Shown: positions 1 through 9,235, numbered from the stretch's first letter. The stretch is DNA of 64,000 bases from Priestia taiwanensis (GCF_014638355.1 NZ_BMFK01000001.1:1193160-1257159); one strand, 5' to 3'. Notes: generated by a model from the sequence alone, not told the origin. Program-made: numbers and translations.

Positions 1-28
1 TCATATTATTTAAGAGGAGAGATTTATA

Positions 29-937
29 ATGAATGTTATTGAAACAGTGAACCTTTCGAAGAAGTACGGATCGAAGACAGTCGTAAATAGTGTTCATTTA
101 CAAGTGAAAAAAGGAGAGATTTTTGGTTTTTTAGGTAGAAACGGCGCAGGTAAATCAACCTTTATTAATATGATTACTGGCATCACTACTCCCTCGGCAG
201 GATCGTTCAAATTACTGAATGAATCTACTCTGCAACACGTTCATAAACGTATTGGTGTACTACCTGATTATTCTTCTTTCTATGACTCCTTGACTGCGCT
301 TGGGCACCTAAAGTATTATGCGAATATTAATGGATATACATTATCGAATGAAAGAGGAAAAGCAGTACTAGAGCGTGTAGGACTACTTGAGCATGCGAAT
401 AAAAAAGTCGGGAAGTACTCATTTGGAATGAAGAAGAAACTAGGTATTGCACAAGCAATTATACATGATCCAGAACTCATCTTCTTAGACGAACCAACAT
501 CTGGCGTAGATGCTGAATCAGGTATAAGTATTCGAAGGCTAATTGCCAAGCTACAACAACAAGGAAAAACAATCTTTATGACGTCACATAACTTAGATGA
601 AGTCGAGAAAATATGTAACCGTATTGCTATTATGAAAGACGGAGAAATCACGCACGCAGGTACGATAGATGAATTACGTGCTCGCTATTCTTCATCTATT
701 CAACTGGAGCTAAAACACACCCCATTCTCTGAGCACATGCAACCTATTATGGATGACTTTTTACAAGATATTGGAAAAGGTGTTATCACAAATAATAATA
801 AAACAACGTTAACAGTGGACAAAGAAGCTACTATTCCACGCATCGTTAAAGAATTTACAAAGTACGATATTGATTTATATAAATTACACGTTCATACACC
901 TTCCTTAGAAGATATCTTTTTGGATGAGAGTAAATAA
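29..937 (+). CDS. ABC transporter ATP-binding protein (CcmA/drug-export type)
   Basis: This 302-residue cytoplasmic ATPase subunit would power an export-type ABC transporter. The Walker A motif GRNGAGKST lies at about residues 36-44, Walker B (IFLDEPTSG) near 150-159 and the H-loop (TSHN) near 190. The signature loop is the degenerate SFGMKKKL form common in ABC-2 type exporters. A C-terminal extension of about 90 residues follows the nucleotide-binding domain, as in CcmA-like subunits. An AAGAGGAG ribosome site precedes the ATG. No permease lies downstream, where the strand switches, so its membrane partner is probably left of the window or lost. Substrate unknown. Confidence 0.93.
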   Translation: MNVIETVNLSKKYGSKTVVNSVHLQVKKGEIFGFLGRNGAGKSTFINMITGITTPSAGSFKLLNESTLQHVHKRIGVLPDYSSFYDSLTALGHLKYYANINGYTLSNERGKAVLERVGLLEHANKKVGKYSFGMKKKLGIAQAIIHDPELIFLDEPTSGVDAESGISIRRLIAKLQQQGKTIFMTSHNLDEVEKICNRIAIMKDGEITHAGTIDELRARYSSSIQLELKHTPFSEHMQPIMDDFLQDIGKGVITNNNKTTLTVDKEATIPRIVKEFTKYDIDLYKLHVHTPSLEDIFLDESK

Positions 938-948
938 AGAGTAAACCA

Positions 949-991
949 AATAGCTACTAGCATTTATTTCCAGTAGCTATTCCTTTTATTT
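949..991 (+). terminator. Rho-independent terminator after the ABC ATPase gene
   Basis: A 10-bp perfect stem (AATAGCTACT / AGTAGCTATT, 949-958 and 972-981) is followed by a T-rich tail. It lies between two convergent genes. Confidence 0.6.
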
Positions 992-1004
992 CATACCAAT
1001 AATT

Positions 1005-2828
1005 TCAAGATGCATCTTCAAATTGACTATTATATAAATCTGCATAGAATCCTTTTTCGGCAATCAATTCTTCGTGGTTACCACTTTCAATAACATCTCC
1101 GTCTTTCATCACTAAAATCAAATCAGCATTTTTAATGGTGGAAAGTCTATGTGCAATAACAAATGCTGTTTTCCCCTTCATTAACTTATCCATTGCTTCT
1201 TGAATAAGTGCTTCTGTTCGCGTATCAACGGAACTAGTCGCCTCATCTAAAATCAGCAACGGTGCTTTTTTTACCATTGCTCTTGCAATAGTAATAAGCT
1301 GCTTTTGTCCGACAGATAAACTTGATTTATCGTCCAATACTGTATCGTAACCTTTCGGCAACGTTCTAATAAAATGATGTAGACCTACTGCCTTACAAGC
1401 GGTAACAACTTCTTCATCAGTAACATCATCTTTGTTATACATGATGTTTTCTTTAACAGTACCTTCAAATAGCCACGTATCTTGTAGCACCATACAAAAT
1501 AACTCATGAACATTTTCCCGAGTAATGGACTGAATTGGTACTCCGCCAATCTTAATTTCCCCGCTATCTACTTCATAGAACCGCATCAGAAGATTAACAA
1601 GCGTTGTTTTCCCAGCCCCAGTAGGTCCAACAATTGCAACTTTTTGCCCCGCTTTTATATAAGAAGAAAAGTCTTTAATAATAAGCTTCTCTTTCGTATA
1701 CCCAAACTTAACGTTTTTAAATTCCACATTCCCTTGGACATCTTTCGCATCTAACGTAACGGTCTTATTACTTTCATCTTCAAGTTCCTCTTCTTGTAAA
1801 AAGGCAAATACTCGTTCACTAGCGGCCGCAGTTGACTGCAAACTTGTAGCTACCTGCGCAAACTGAGACAATGGCTGAGTAAATAAGCGAATATACACCA
1901 TAAATGAAACAATAACACCAAATGTAATCGAACCATTCATTGTGAGTGCCGCACCTACTACACACACAACAACATAACCTAAATTCCCAATAAAGTTCAT
2001 AAGAGGCATCATCATACCAGACATAAACTGTGATCTCCAAGCACTATCAAAAAGACGTTCATTGATTTCATTAAATGTTTGCTTCGCTTCTCTATCACCG
2101 TTATAAACCTTCACTACATCATGCCCAGAATAAATTTCTTCAATATGACCGTTCATCTTACCAAGATCTTCTTGCTGGCGTACAAAGTACTTACGCGACT
2201 TAGAGATGATGAAAATCATTAAGGCAAATCCAATGGCAGTTGCTACAACAGCAGAAAGTGTCATCGTCACATTAATAGAAAACATCATAATCAATGACCC
2301 AAAGAACATAACTGCCGCTGTCACTAACGAACCAATACTTTGGTTTAACGTTTGTCCAATCATATCTACATCATTCGTTACACGACTTAACACGTCTCCA
2401 TACGTTGTAGAATCAAAATATTTCAGTGGTAATCTGTCAATTTTGTTCGAAATATCAGTGCGTAATCTTTTAGAAATTCGTTGAGTAATAGTAGCCATAA
2501 TAAACGACTGAATGTATGTGAAAATAAAACTTAATCCATACAAAATAGCAAGAAACATCGCAATGTTCCCGATAGCTGTAATATCCATTACACCCATCAT
2601 GCCTGCCATGATCAAATCTGTTATCTCACTAAGCTTATTAGGACCAATGATGGTAAAAGTTGTTCCGATAACCGCCAATATAAGTGCAAAAATAATTGCT
2701 GGCAAATACGATTTACAATAAGAAATCAACTTTCCCCATGGCTTTTTAAAGTCCTTTGGCTTTTCTCCTGGAGCTGCCATTCCACCTGCCATTGCAGTAT
2801 TTTTCCGAGGGCTCTCGCTCTTACTCAT
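1005..2828 (-). CDS. Heterodimeric ABC exporter, ATP-binding/permease subunit B
   Basis: This 607-residue half-transporter has an N-terminal six-helix exporter domain and a C-terminal nucleotide-binding domain. Walker A is VGPTGAGKTT, the signature is LSVGQKQL, and Walker B LLILDEATSSVD keeps the catalytic glutamate. The ATG at 2828 was chosen because AAGGAGGAG lies 8 nt upstream; the longer frame to 2864 has no such site. It overlaps the end of the preceding exporter gene by 8 nt (ATGAGTAA), so the two are translationally coupled. By analogy with BmrCD-type exporters it would pair with that subunit and supply the hydrolytically competent site. Substrate unknown; multidrug export is the usual annotation. 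Confidence 0.93.
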   Translation of the reverse strand: MSKSESPRKNTAMAGGMAAPGEKPKDFKKPWGKLISYCKSYLPAIIFALILAVIGTTFTIIGPNKLSEITDLIMAGMMGVMDITAIGNIAMFLAILYGLSFIFTYIQSFIMATITQRISKRLRTDISNKIDRLPLKYFDSTTYGDVLSRVTNDVDMIGQTLNQSIGSLVTAAVMFFGSLIMMFSINVTMTLSAVVATAIGFALMIFIISKSRKYFVRQQEDLGKMNGHIEEIYSGHDVVKVYNGDREAKQTFNEINERLFDSAWRSQFMSGMMMPLMNFIGNLGYVVVCVVGAALTMNGSITFGVIVSFMVYIRLFTQPLSQFAQVATSLQSTAAASERVFAFLQEEELEDESNKTVTLDAKDVQGNVEFKNVKFGYTKEKLIIKDFSSYIKAGQKVAIVGPTGAGKTTLVNLLMRFYEVDSGEIKIGGVPIQSITRENVHELFCMVLQDTWLFEGTVKENIMYNKDDVTDEEVVTACKAVGLHHFIRTLPKGYDTVLDDKSSLSVGQKQLITIARAMVKKAPLLILDEATSSVDTRTEALIQEAMDKLMKGKTAFVIAHRLSTIKNADLILVMKDGDVIESGNHEELIAEKGFYADLYNSQFEDAS

Positions 2829-4584
2829 TTTCCAGCTCCTCCTTCGATAATTGTGAATAAGCAATTTCCTGATACGTCTTACACGTTTTCAATAATTCAC
2901 TATGTTTTCCCATACCAACAATCTTACCTTCATCAAGAACAAGAATCTTATCTGCATCTTTAATCGTTCCAATTCGCTGAGCCACAATTAACGTTGTTGC
3001 ACCTTTTGTTTCTTGTTTCAACGTAGAACGAAGTTGACGATCTGTTTTATAATCGAGGGCTGAGAATGAATCATCGAAAATAAAGATTTCTGGATTTCTA
3101 TTCACTGCTCTTGCAATAGAAAGACGTTGTTTTTGTCCTCCCGAAAGATTGGTACCGCCTTGAGCGATAACGGAATCATACCCATCATCCATTTTCTCTA
3201 CAAATTCTTTTCCCTGGGCAATCTCCACCGCTTTTTTGATCCCCTCATCTGTCGACTGGGCTTCTCCATTGTCACCGTAGGTAACATTTGATTTCACCGT
3301 ACCCGAAAACAAGACAGCTTTTTGCGAAACATAACCAAGCTTATTATGAAGAACTTCTTGGGAATATTCTTTCACATTCATTCCATCAACTAATACTTCT
3401 CCCTCCGTCGCATCGTAAAATCTTGGGATTAAATTAATTAGCGTACTTTTACCACTACCAGTAGAACCGATTAAGGCAACTGTTTCTCCTTTATGTGCTG
3501 TAAAGCTAATATTTTCTAACACATAATCCTCCGCATTTGGATATTTAAAGCTAACATTACGCAACTCAATTTCACCCTCAATCCCCTTAGGTAACGATTG
3601 CATTTCTCCATCAATAATTGTCCGTGGTGTATCAAGTACTTCATTAACACGTGCTGCCGATACTGATGCTCTCGGTAACAAAATAAATGTCATCGCTAAC
3701 AACATAAATGCCATCACTACTTGCATTGCATAAGATGTAAATACGACCATATCGCTGAATAAACCGATTCTATCCATTCCTCCAGCATTCATAATTAAAT
3801 GAGCCCCAATCCAGTAAATAGAAAGAGTTAAACCTGACATAATAAGACTCATCCCTGGATAAAGAATGGCCATAAGACGGTTTACTAAAAGGTTTGTATT
3901 TGTTAAATCCGTATTTACTTTTTCAAACTTTTCTTCTTGATATTTTTGTGCGTTATAAGCATGAACGACACGAATACCAATTAAACTTTCTCTTGTTACT
4001 TGATTAAGTCTATCTGTCAGCTTTTGAACAATTTGAAACTTCGGTAACACAAAGATGATTAGGCTACCTATCATAATAAGCAACACAATAACAGCTACAC
4101 CTGTTGCCGCGGACCATTGCCAGCTCTTCCCTGAAATTTTGAAGATAGCCCACACGGCAAGAATAGGCGCCTTAATAATAACTTGAAGACTCATCGCAAC
4201 AGTCTGCTGTATTTGTGTTATATCATTGGTAGAACGAGTAATAAGACTCGCAATAGAAAAACCATTAATTTCTTCCATCGAAAAAGATAATGTTTTGTTA
4301 AATACACCTTTTCGCAATTCCTTTGAAAGAGATGTTGCTACCATTGCTGCAAAATAACCAACAATAAATGACAAGATCATACTGCCAAGAGCACATAGCA
4401 GCATCTTTCCTCCCGTTGCCCATACTTCACTCGTTGTACTACCTGTTGTTTGTACGAGCATTGTAATTTCAGACATAAAATCGGGTAATTTTAAATCTAA
4501 CCAAACTTGTCCTACAATGAATACAATACTGATGACAATAAACGCCCATTCCCTTGCTTGTAAGTATTTAAATATTTTCAACAT
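2821..4584 (-). CDS. Heterodimeric ABC exporter, ATP-binding/permease subunit A
   Basis: First gene of the exporter operon, 587 residues: a membrane-spanning domain (about 1-310) followed by an ATPase domain with Walker A IGSTGSGKST and signature LSGGQKQR. Its Walker B reads IFIFDDSFSALD, so the usual catalytic glutamate is aspartate. This is the hallmark of the degenerate site in asymmetric heterodimeric exporters and fits the canonical partner encoded directly downstream. An AGGAGGAA ribosome site precedes the ATG. A TTGACA hexamer about 80 bp upstream (4661-4666, reverse strand) could be a -35 box, but no convincing -10 was found. Confidence 0.93.
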   Translation of the reverse strand: MLKIFKYLQAREWAFIVISIVFIVGQVWLDLKLPDFMSEITMLVQTTGSTTSEVWATGGKMLLCALGSMILSFIVGYFAAMVATSLSKELRKGVFNKTLSFSMEEINGFSIASLITRSTNDITQIQQTVAMSLQVIIKAPILAVWAIFKISGKSWQWSAATGVAVIVLLIMIGSLIIFVLPKFQIVQKLTDRLNQVTRESLIGIRVVHAYNAQKYQEEKFEKVNTDLTNTNLLVNRLMAILYPGMSLIMSGLTLSIYWIGAHLIMNAGGMDRIGLFSDMVVFTSYAMQVVMAFMLLAMTFILLPRASVSAARVNEVLDTPRTIIDGEMQSLPKGIEGEIELRNVSFKYPNAEDYVLENISFTAHKGETVALIGSTGSGKSTLINLIPRFYDATEGEVLVDGMNVKEYSQEVLHNKLGYVSQKAVLFSGTVKSNVTYGDNGEAQSTDEGIKKAVEIAQGKEFVEKMDDGYDSVIAQGGTNLSGGQKQRLSIARAVNRNPEIFIFDDSFSALDYKTDRQLRSTLKQETKGATTLIVAQRIGTIKDADKILVLDEGKIVGMGKHSELLKTCKTYQEIAYSQLSKEELENE

Positions 4585-4806
4585 ATTTGCATTCCTCCTG
4601 AAGACAGCACACTTACCGTTAGTCTGCTAACTACATGAGAAAAAAATGCGTCAATCTAGCTGTCAATATTTTTCCAATATATACTATTTGAATTTGAATG
4701 GGAGTAAGACTTAAGAAGAGATCATACCAAGACTTTTAGAATTTTATACACTCATGGTTCTACCGACAAAATGATATTTTTTCTAGTATGTATAAGAGTG
4801 CCACCA

Positions 4807-4901
4807 CATGCCCATTAACCTAAAAATCTAGAAATACCCCGAAACAAAAAAATGACTTTTTTGTTTCGGGGGTGCTATAAAACTTCAGCTTGATGGCGAT
4901 G
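4807..4901. repeat. Relic MITE-like unit with IS231-type ends
   Basis: The left end (4807-4825) begins CATGCCCATTAACC and the right end, read on the other strand, begins CATCGCCATCAAGCT. Both resemble the terminal repeats of the IS231 copy at 24302-25946; the right end matches that copy over 15 of 16 bases. Only 95 bp separate the ends and no transposase is present. The core is almost entirely the hairpin at 4837-4871. No target duplication was recognised, suggesting an old or decayed unit. MIC231/MITE cassettes bounded by IS231 ends are known in the B. cereus group; calling this one is inference. Confidence 0.45.
4837..4871. terminator. Strong 15-bp hairpin, terminator-like in both directions
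   Basis: A perfect 15-bp stem (CCCCGAAACAAAAAA and its complement) closes a 5-nt loop. The A/T half of each arm resembles the T-run of a terminator in either orientation. It sits inside the IS231-ended relic and does not directly follow a gene. Confidence 0.45.
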
Positions 4902-5056
4902 TAGCAATATTCAATAGCATTGCAAACTTTTGATTACACAGACAAGAACAGCAATCTTATATAAATTTTATATTAATAATGAAGATACTGCTAATTACCA
5001 TTCAGTGAGTTAAATAATTGCACATCTCTTACCATGTTCAACCTATCAGATATTTC

Positions 5057-5091
5057 AAAAAAAAAAAAAAAAAGAAAGCATTTCTGCTCTC
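5057..5091 (-). terminator. Terminator of the lipoprotein gene
   Basis: On the reverse strand a 7-bp stem with a GAAA tetraloop (GAGAGCA-GAAA-TGCTTTC) is followed by 17 consecutive T. It lies just past the stop codon at 5098. Confidence 0.85.
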
Positions 5092-5097
5092 TTAACA

Positions 5098-5445
5098 TTA
5101 CTCCTTATATTCAAACGCTTCAGTGTTCTTGTCTAATCCAGTTTGAGCAGAACCTTTAGCAGTATTAGCTACTTTATAATTACTCAGTTTTCCTCCATCA
5201 TCTATCTTAATAAATAGAGAATCATGAGCGGTATACTCTGAATTCTTTGCTTTAAAGTCCTTAATAAAAGATTTTAATGAATCCTCGTCTGTTACTCCTT
5301 CTACTTTAACATTAACATACATAATACCACTATCATCTAACTTCTCATTAGTAACTTCATATTTACCTGACCAATCTTTTGATTCACAGCCTACTAAAGT
5401 GAATGCTAATAATCCTACTATTAAAAATCCTAGTGCTTTTTTCAA
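5098..5445 (-). CDS. Small putative lipoprotein
   Basis: A 115-residue exported protein of unknown function. Residues 1-20 form a lipoprotein signal peptide: KK, a hydrophobic core, then the lipobox LVGC with Cys20 as the expected lipidation site. The mature part is hydrophilic, lysine-rich and lacks recognisable catalytic motifs. The start is TTG, supported by AGGAGG 9 nt upstream and by the signal peptide beginning there. It is monocistronic, with a strong terminator downstream. It would be anchored to the outer face of the membrane. Confidence 0.8.
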   Translation of the reverse strand: MKKALGFLIVGLLAFTLVGCESKDWSGKYEVTNEKLDDSGIMYVNVKVEGVTDEDSLKSFIKDFKAKNSEYTAHDSLFIKIDDGGKLSNYKVANTAKGSAQTGLDKNTEAFEYKE

Positions 5446-5820
5446 CAGACTTAACCTCCTAATGCTATTAAACTTTAAATCCCCCTCTATAATACTCTAT
5501 TTCCCCAATAAAGTTAAATAATAATATATATGGATAATATAAACAATGATATTTACGTATTTATCAAATTTTTTTAGTTTAAGTGAAAATGTAAATATTC
5601 AACATAGCACTTAAAACTATAAGAAGAAGTATACTAGCAACAATCCCTATTTTTGCTTTGTATGATATACAAAGACTCTACCCAAACAGATAGAACTTTT
5701 ACATACTATGCTTAATTTTTATTGGATAGTTTACGAGAATGTTAAGTAAGTAGTAATGTATTTGATTTTGTGTATTATTTTTTAAAAGCATACTATCATA
5801 AACTTGTCCCACCTTTTCGT
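5446..5820. other. Intergenic region with no supported gene
   Basis: Very AT-rich. A short hydrophobic reverse-strand frame (about 5580-5680) lacks a start codon and ribosome site, so it is at most a decayed remnant. Confidence 0.4.
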
Positions 5821-6003
5821 TCACAACCCCATTTCCTTTGCTTTCCTACCTGCTTCAGCAAGTGCTTGCATACCTTCCCTAAAGCGCTTAGATTGCGCTA
5901 ATTTGTATTGCAATTGTTCCATGTGCTCTTTTGACTTTTCTATATTGTTTCGTGGCTTAAGTTCGATTGAGTAGGAATTTAAAGTTTGTTTTTTTCCAGT
6001 CAT
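5821..6003 (-). CDS. Small hypothetical protein, 60 aa
   Basis: Unrecognised small basic protein, hydrophilic and predicted mostly helical, with many Lys, Arg and Gln residues and no signal peptide or membrane segment. A GGGAGG site lies 10 nt before the ATG, with a second GAGG directly adjacent. No neighbour suggests a role. Codon content looks ordinary, so I accept it as a gene, with moderate confidence only because of its size. Confidence 0.55.
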   Translation of the reverse strand: MTGKKQTLNSYSIELKPRNNIEKSKEHMEQLQYKLAQSKRFREGMQALAEAGRKAKEMGL

Positions 6004-6238
6004 CCTCTTTTAACCTCCCTTATTCCATCAAATCAGATACATTACATAATATGCTTGTACCTTCTTTGCGTTTGTAAAGTTCTTCTAAAGTTTCAAGCTG
6101 GATGCGTAGTAAATACCGCGCATGAAACTTCTACTCTGGCACCATTTCTTGAAATACTATGTCATGGAATAACAAAGGAAAACCTTTTCATTGTAGAGAA
6201 TATATATGTATACACTTTCAGATAAAAGGAGAAATATC

Positions 6239-6751
6239 ATGAACAAATTTGTAAATGATCAGTTTTCTGAAACGAGAAATAATCTGTTAAAGGAGATTTC
6301 TTGGTTGAGTGATGACCAATTTAATAGCAAGCCAGATATAGATACGTGGAGTATAGCACAAGTTTGTCATCACTTAGTTCTACTAGAGGAAACAGCTATC
6401 AAAGTAATTTCATTTGGATTAAAAGGGATTGATAATATCCAAAAAGAACGTCGAGAAATTCACTCTATATTATTAGATAGAACGAAAAAATTTATAGCAC
6501 CAGAGATTATTGAACCAAGCTTAGAACCATTTGAAGTTCAGCAAATGATTAACTTGTTAGAAGCTTCAAGAAGAAAATTGATGACGTTTCTTAATGGAAT
6601 AGAAGACGTATCTATATTGGAGGAGAAATCGGTCAAACACCCCGCATTAGGCGAATTACTTCTCGATCAATGGATAGAACTAATATATCTGCATGAACAG
6701 CGCCATATAGAACAAATAAAGGAAATACAATCACTTGTGAAAGTTAAATAG
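6239..6751 (+). CDS. DinB-like (YfiT/DinB superfamily) protein
   Basis: A 170-residue four-helix-bundle protein of the DinB/YfiT metalloenzyme superfamily. Family features include the N-terminal TWSIAQVCHHLVLLEE segment and the C-terminal LHEQRHIEQI helix, which supply the histidines that usually bind a divalent metal. Some relatives are thiol-dependent transferases, such as bacillithiol S-transferases; the substrate cannot be told here. The ATG at 6239 follows AAAAGGAG and is preferred to an in-frame ATG at 6206 without a ribosome site. A strong terminator follows. Confidence 0.85.
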   Translation: MNKFVNDQFSETRNNLLKEISWLSDDQFNSKPDIDTWSIAQVCHHLVLLEETAIKVISFGLKGIDNIQKERREIHSILLDRTKKFIAPEIIEPSLEPFEVQQMINLLEASRRKLMTFLNGIEDVSILEEKSVKHPALGELLLDQWIELIYLHEQRHIEQIKEIQSLVKVK

Positions 6752-6759
6752 GATCATAG

Positions 6760-6792
6760 AAGCTCTGTCCATATGGATGGAGCTTTTTTGTT
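6760..6792 (+). terminator. Terminator of the DinB-like gene
   Basis: An 11-bp stem (6760-6785, including two G-T pairs) with loop ATAT is followed by TTTTTTG. It begins 9 bp after the stop codon. Confidence 0.85.
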
Positions 6793-6868
6793 TCGCTAAC
6801 GTTTACTACGTAATGAGATAGATATTGAGCGAAGTAAACTAGCTGGAGGTCGCCGAGGAGCATAACGC

Positions 6869-6896
6869 AAAAAGACCGCCTTTGAACGGACGGTTT
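6869..6896 (-). terminator. Terminator of the 56-aa peptide gene
   Basis: On the reverse strand, ACCGTCC and GGCGGT form a stem with a one-base bulge, followed by CTTTTT. It lies 28 bp past the peptide gene's stop codon. Confidence 0.6.
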
Positions 6897-6924
6897 ATTA
6901 GTTGCTTATATTTCGTGTAGCGTA

Positions 6925-7095
6925 TTACGTATGCCCGCCTACACCATTATTGTTCAGTGTTATTTCAATACCCCGATCTGTATTATGATTATTTTGTACT
7001 AACTCTTCGTTATCCTTGTGTTGACTCTCGATTACAACTACTAATCCCGATAACATTAAAATACTTGCTAGAAGTACTTTCCCTAACTTCGACAT
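6925..7095 (-). CDS. 56-aa secreted or signal-type peptide
   Basis: Short gene with an AAGAGGTG ribosome site 6 nt before the ATG and its own terminator. The product begins MSKLGKVLLASILML, a positively charged N-terminus followed by a hydrophobic core of about 17 residues. A polar tail of about 33 residues ends in GVGGHT. Architecture, length and isolation resemble precursors of exported signalling peptides of Bacillus (the Phr/PapR/NprX kind), but no Rap/NprR/PlcR-type receptor gene is adjacent. A small secreted or membrane peptide of another sort is equally possible. Confidence 0.6.
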   Translation of the reverse strand: MSKLGKVLLASILMLSGLVVVIESQHKDNEELVQNNHNTDRGIEITLNNNGVGGHT

Positions 7096-7299
7096 TGTTC
7101 ACACCTCTTGTTTAGTTTTTTAGATTCCTTAGAACCTTCCTCTCTATTGTACATACATTTTTTTCATAATTAAGTAATGTAAGTTAATTGTAACCTTATT
7201 GAGATATTTTTCTATATAAAATGAAACATGAGTAATCCCATTGTCAAACATATAATTACTCCTTTTCATTTTATACCTATTCAACAAAGCCATTAGAAA

Positions 7300-7342
7300 A
7301 CATGTTAACGAAACTCCACTATTTCAAGATTCGTTAACATGT
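7300..7342 (-). terminator. Terminator of the LysE-family gene
   Basis: A perfect 13-bp stem (ACATGTTAACGAA and complement) with a 17-nt loop is followed on the reverse strand by TTTTC. It lies 24 bp beyond the stop codon. Confidence 0.65.
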
Positions 7343-7366
7343 AAGTGGGAGCGTTCACCAATCTCT

Positions 7367-8032
7367 CTACGCAACAATTCCTTGTATTGCGATAATGAAC
7401 TCATAAAGGAAATATCCAGCAAAGCCTATTAATATAAATCCAGCAATTATCGATACCCATTTAATCATTGCACGATTCATTACTTTTCTTGTTAATGCAA
7501 CAATTGATAGTAGACCAACATCATGAGCGAGAATACCTGCTAATATACCAGCCCCAACGATTAAAAAATCTACCGGTTGTTTATCATAAGAGTTAGAAAG
7601 CACAGATCCAAAAACAGAAATCCAGAACACGAGATTTCCTGGTGACATAGCTACTAGTAAACCGTTACGATAAGAACTGAAAATGGATTTATTTGGGATA
7701 TTGCCATCTAATATAATATCTTGATCTGAATTTTTGATAGAATCATAACCTAGAAATGCTAAGAAGCATGCGCCGATAAGCCACATTGGAATTTGAACAT
7801 AAGGTAGAGAAAGTATAGAAGCTAACCCCATGTATAATGCAATAATTAATAGGAAATCTATTGTCATTCCACCTAACCCTACAGCCCAACCATGAAAAAA
7901 TCCTTTCTTTAAACCTTGCTTTGTCATTTCAATAGTCATTGCCCCAACAGGCATCGCAATGGCAAGACCTGCTAAAAAATACGTGAAAAATAAGCTCAAA
8001 AACAACACTTCTTTCAAAATTGATACCTTCAT
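7367..8032 (-). CDS. LysE/RhtB family amino-acid exporter
   Basis: Membrane protein of about 221 residues with some six hydrophobic segments. The N-terminal helix carries GLAIAMPVGAMTIEMTKQGLKKG, matching the family's conserved P-x-GP-x region. LysE/RhtB proteins export amino acids such as lysine, homoserine or threonine; the substrate here is unknown. The start is uncertain: the frame opens at 8071, but neither that ATG nor the one at 8032 has a strong ribosome site. A TTG a few codons further in is also possible. It stands alone with a terminator downstream. Confidence 0.82.
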   Translation of the reverse strand: MKVSILKEVLFLSLFFTYFLAGLAIAMPVGAMTIEMTKQGLKKGFFHGWAVGLGGMTIDFLLIIALYMGLASILSLPYVQIPMWLIGACFLAFLGYDSIKNSDQDIILDGNIPNKSIFSSYRNGLLVAMSPGNLVFWISVFGSVLSNSYDKQPVDFLIVGAGILAGILAHDVGLLSIVALTRKVMNRAMIKWVSIIAGFILIGFAGYFLYEFIIAIQGIVA

Positions 8033-8340
8033 ACGTCCGTTTGTATTTATATTAACATAAAAGCCTAACATAATTGTACATAATTATTCGAATATATAGT
8101 TTTTTATTCATCCTTCCTATGAAATTAATAATGATATTTTTAAAGAATACTAGTCCATCCTAGGTTTTTTTAAGATTTTTTGCTGTGGGATAATAGATGG
8201 TTAATCTTTCTTTATACGAACTGTTCCATTATTCCTCTTATATAAAATGTCTTTTTTCCGAATATAATTAAATCGTATGATTCCGAAATATTCTTTCTAT
8301 TTTGTATAATAAATAGAAGATTGTTTAAAAAGGATGGAAC
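8033..8340. other. Divergent promoter region
   Basis: AT-rich spacer between the LysE-family gene and the nucleotidyltransferase gene. It must hold both promoters. No coding frame or clear operator was recognised. Confidence 0.4.
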
Positions 8341-9195
8341 ATGAAGGCCTATTATAGTGGAAGAACTAATATGCAACTAATCGACAAAGCACGAGAAATG
8401 GCAGCAATTTATCAACAGAACCCTAAGGTAGAATCCGTTATTCTTGCTGGTTCTGTCTCGCGTAACTTACAAGATGAACATTCTGATATTGAATTGCACA
8501 TTTTATGGTCGGCTCCGCCTGAGGATAAAGACCGTAACTATCCAATTAATCTTGTTGATGGAGAAATATTGTCTTATCATCCATTTGAAGAGGAAGAATG
8601 GTCAGAAGCTTACATAACGAAGGATGATATTAAGCTGGAAATTAGTAACTTTCTTACTTCAACAGTAAAACGATTTGTCTCAGATGTTGTAAAGCAATTC
8701 GAGACAGACTATGACAAACAATGTATTGTTGCTTCTGTTCATGATGGATTAAGTTTGTATGGGGAGGAAACCATAATTGGTTTAAAGAAAGAAATCGCTA
8801 CCTACCCTCTCCAACTTTCCAAGCAAATGATCTCAGACAATCTACGGTTCGGTAATCGCTGGAATAACCGTGAGGCACTTCTGAATCGGCAAGATTGGCT
8901 CATGCTATATGATGTACTATGTGACGTGCAAAAGAAAGTCTTTGGTGTACTGTTCGGATTAAACAAAATGTATGTCCACCATCCTACGTTCAAATGGATG
9001 GCATACAATATAGACAACATGGCGATTAAACCGGACAACCTTTCTGAGCGGATGAGTGCTATATTAATAGACAAGCCAGAAAATAGTGTAAACGAGTTAG
9101 AAATATTAATTAGAGAAGTAATTGAATTAGTCGAAACTCATCTCCCTGAATTAAATATTTCGGAGCAAAAGGAAGCTATTCATTATACTAAATAA
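8341..9195 (+). CDS. Nucleotidyltransferase-domain protein
   Basis: A 284-residue protein of the Pol-beta-type nucleotidyltransferase superfamily. The segment VILAGSVSRNLQDEHSDIELHILW (residues about 38-61) has the GS motif and a D-x-E acidic pair for the catalytic metal; the usual pattern is D-x-D. The rest is helical, as in aminoglycoside adenylyltransferase-like proteins with an accessory C-terminal domain. Target unknown: antibiotic, nucleotide or protein. AAGGATGGAAC precedes the ATG. It converges on the PyrE-like gene with a terminator between them. Confidence 0.8.
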   Translation: MKAYYSGRTNMQLIDKAREMAAIYQQNPKVESVILAGSVSRNLQDEHSDIELHILWSAPPEDKDRNYPINLVDGEILSYHPFEEEEWSEAYITKDDIKLEISNFLTSTVKRFVSDVVKQFETDYDKQCIVASVHDGLSLYGEETIIGLKKEIATYPLQLSKQMISDNLRFGNRWNNREALLNRQDWLMLYDVLCDVQKKVFGVLFGLNKMYVHHPTFKWMAYNIDNMAIKPDNLSERMSAILIDKPENSVNELEILIREVIELVETHLPELNISEQKEAIHYTK

Positions 9196-9202
9196 CAACA
9201 AA

Positions 9203-9235
9203 GGAGGAGGTTTTACGACCCCCTCCTCTATTATT
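9203..9235 (+). terminator. Terminator between convergent genes
   Basis: GAGGAGG (9204-9210) pairs with CCTCCTC (9222-9228) and is followed by a TATTATTTTA tail. Confidence 0.65.

Larger units (their letters stand above)
4585..5056. other. Intergenic region with no gene
   Basis: This AT-rich stretch of about 470 bp lies upstream of the exporter operon. It holds a possible TTGACA promoter element and the IS231-end relic with its internal hairpin, annotated separately. No credible coding frame with a ribosome site was seen. Confidence 0.5.

Noticed and set aside
5580-5690. Hydrophobic reverse-strand frame
   Set aside because: A stop precedes it and no start codon is present, so it cannot be called a gene.
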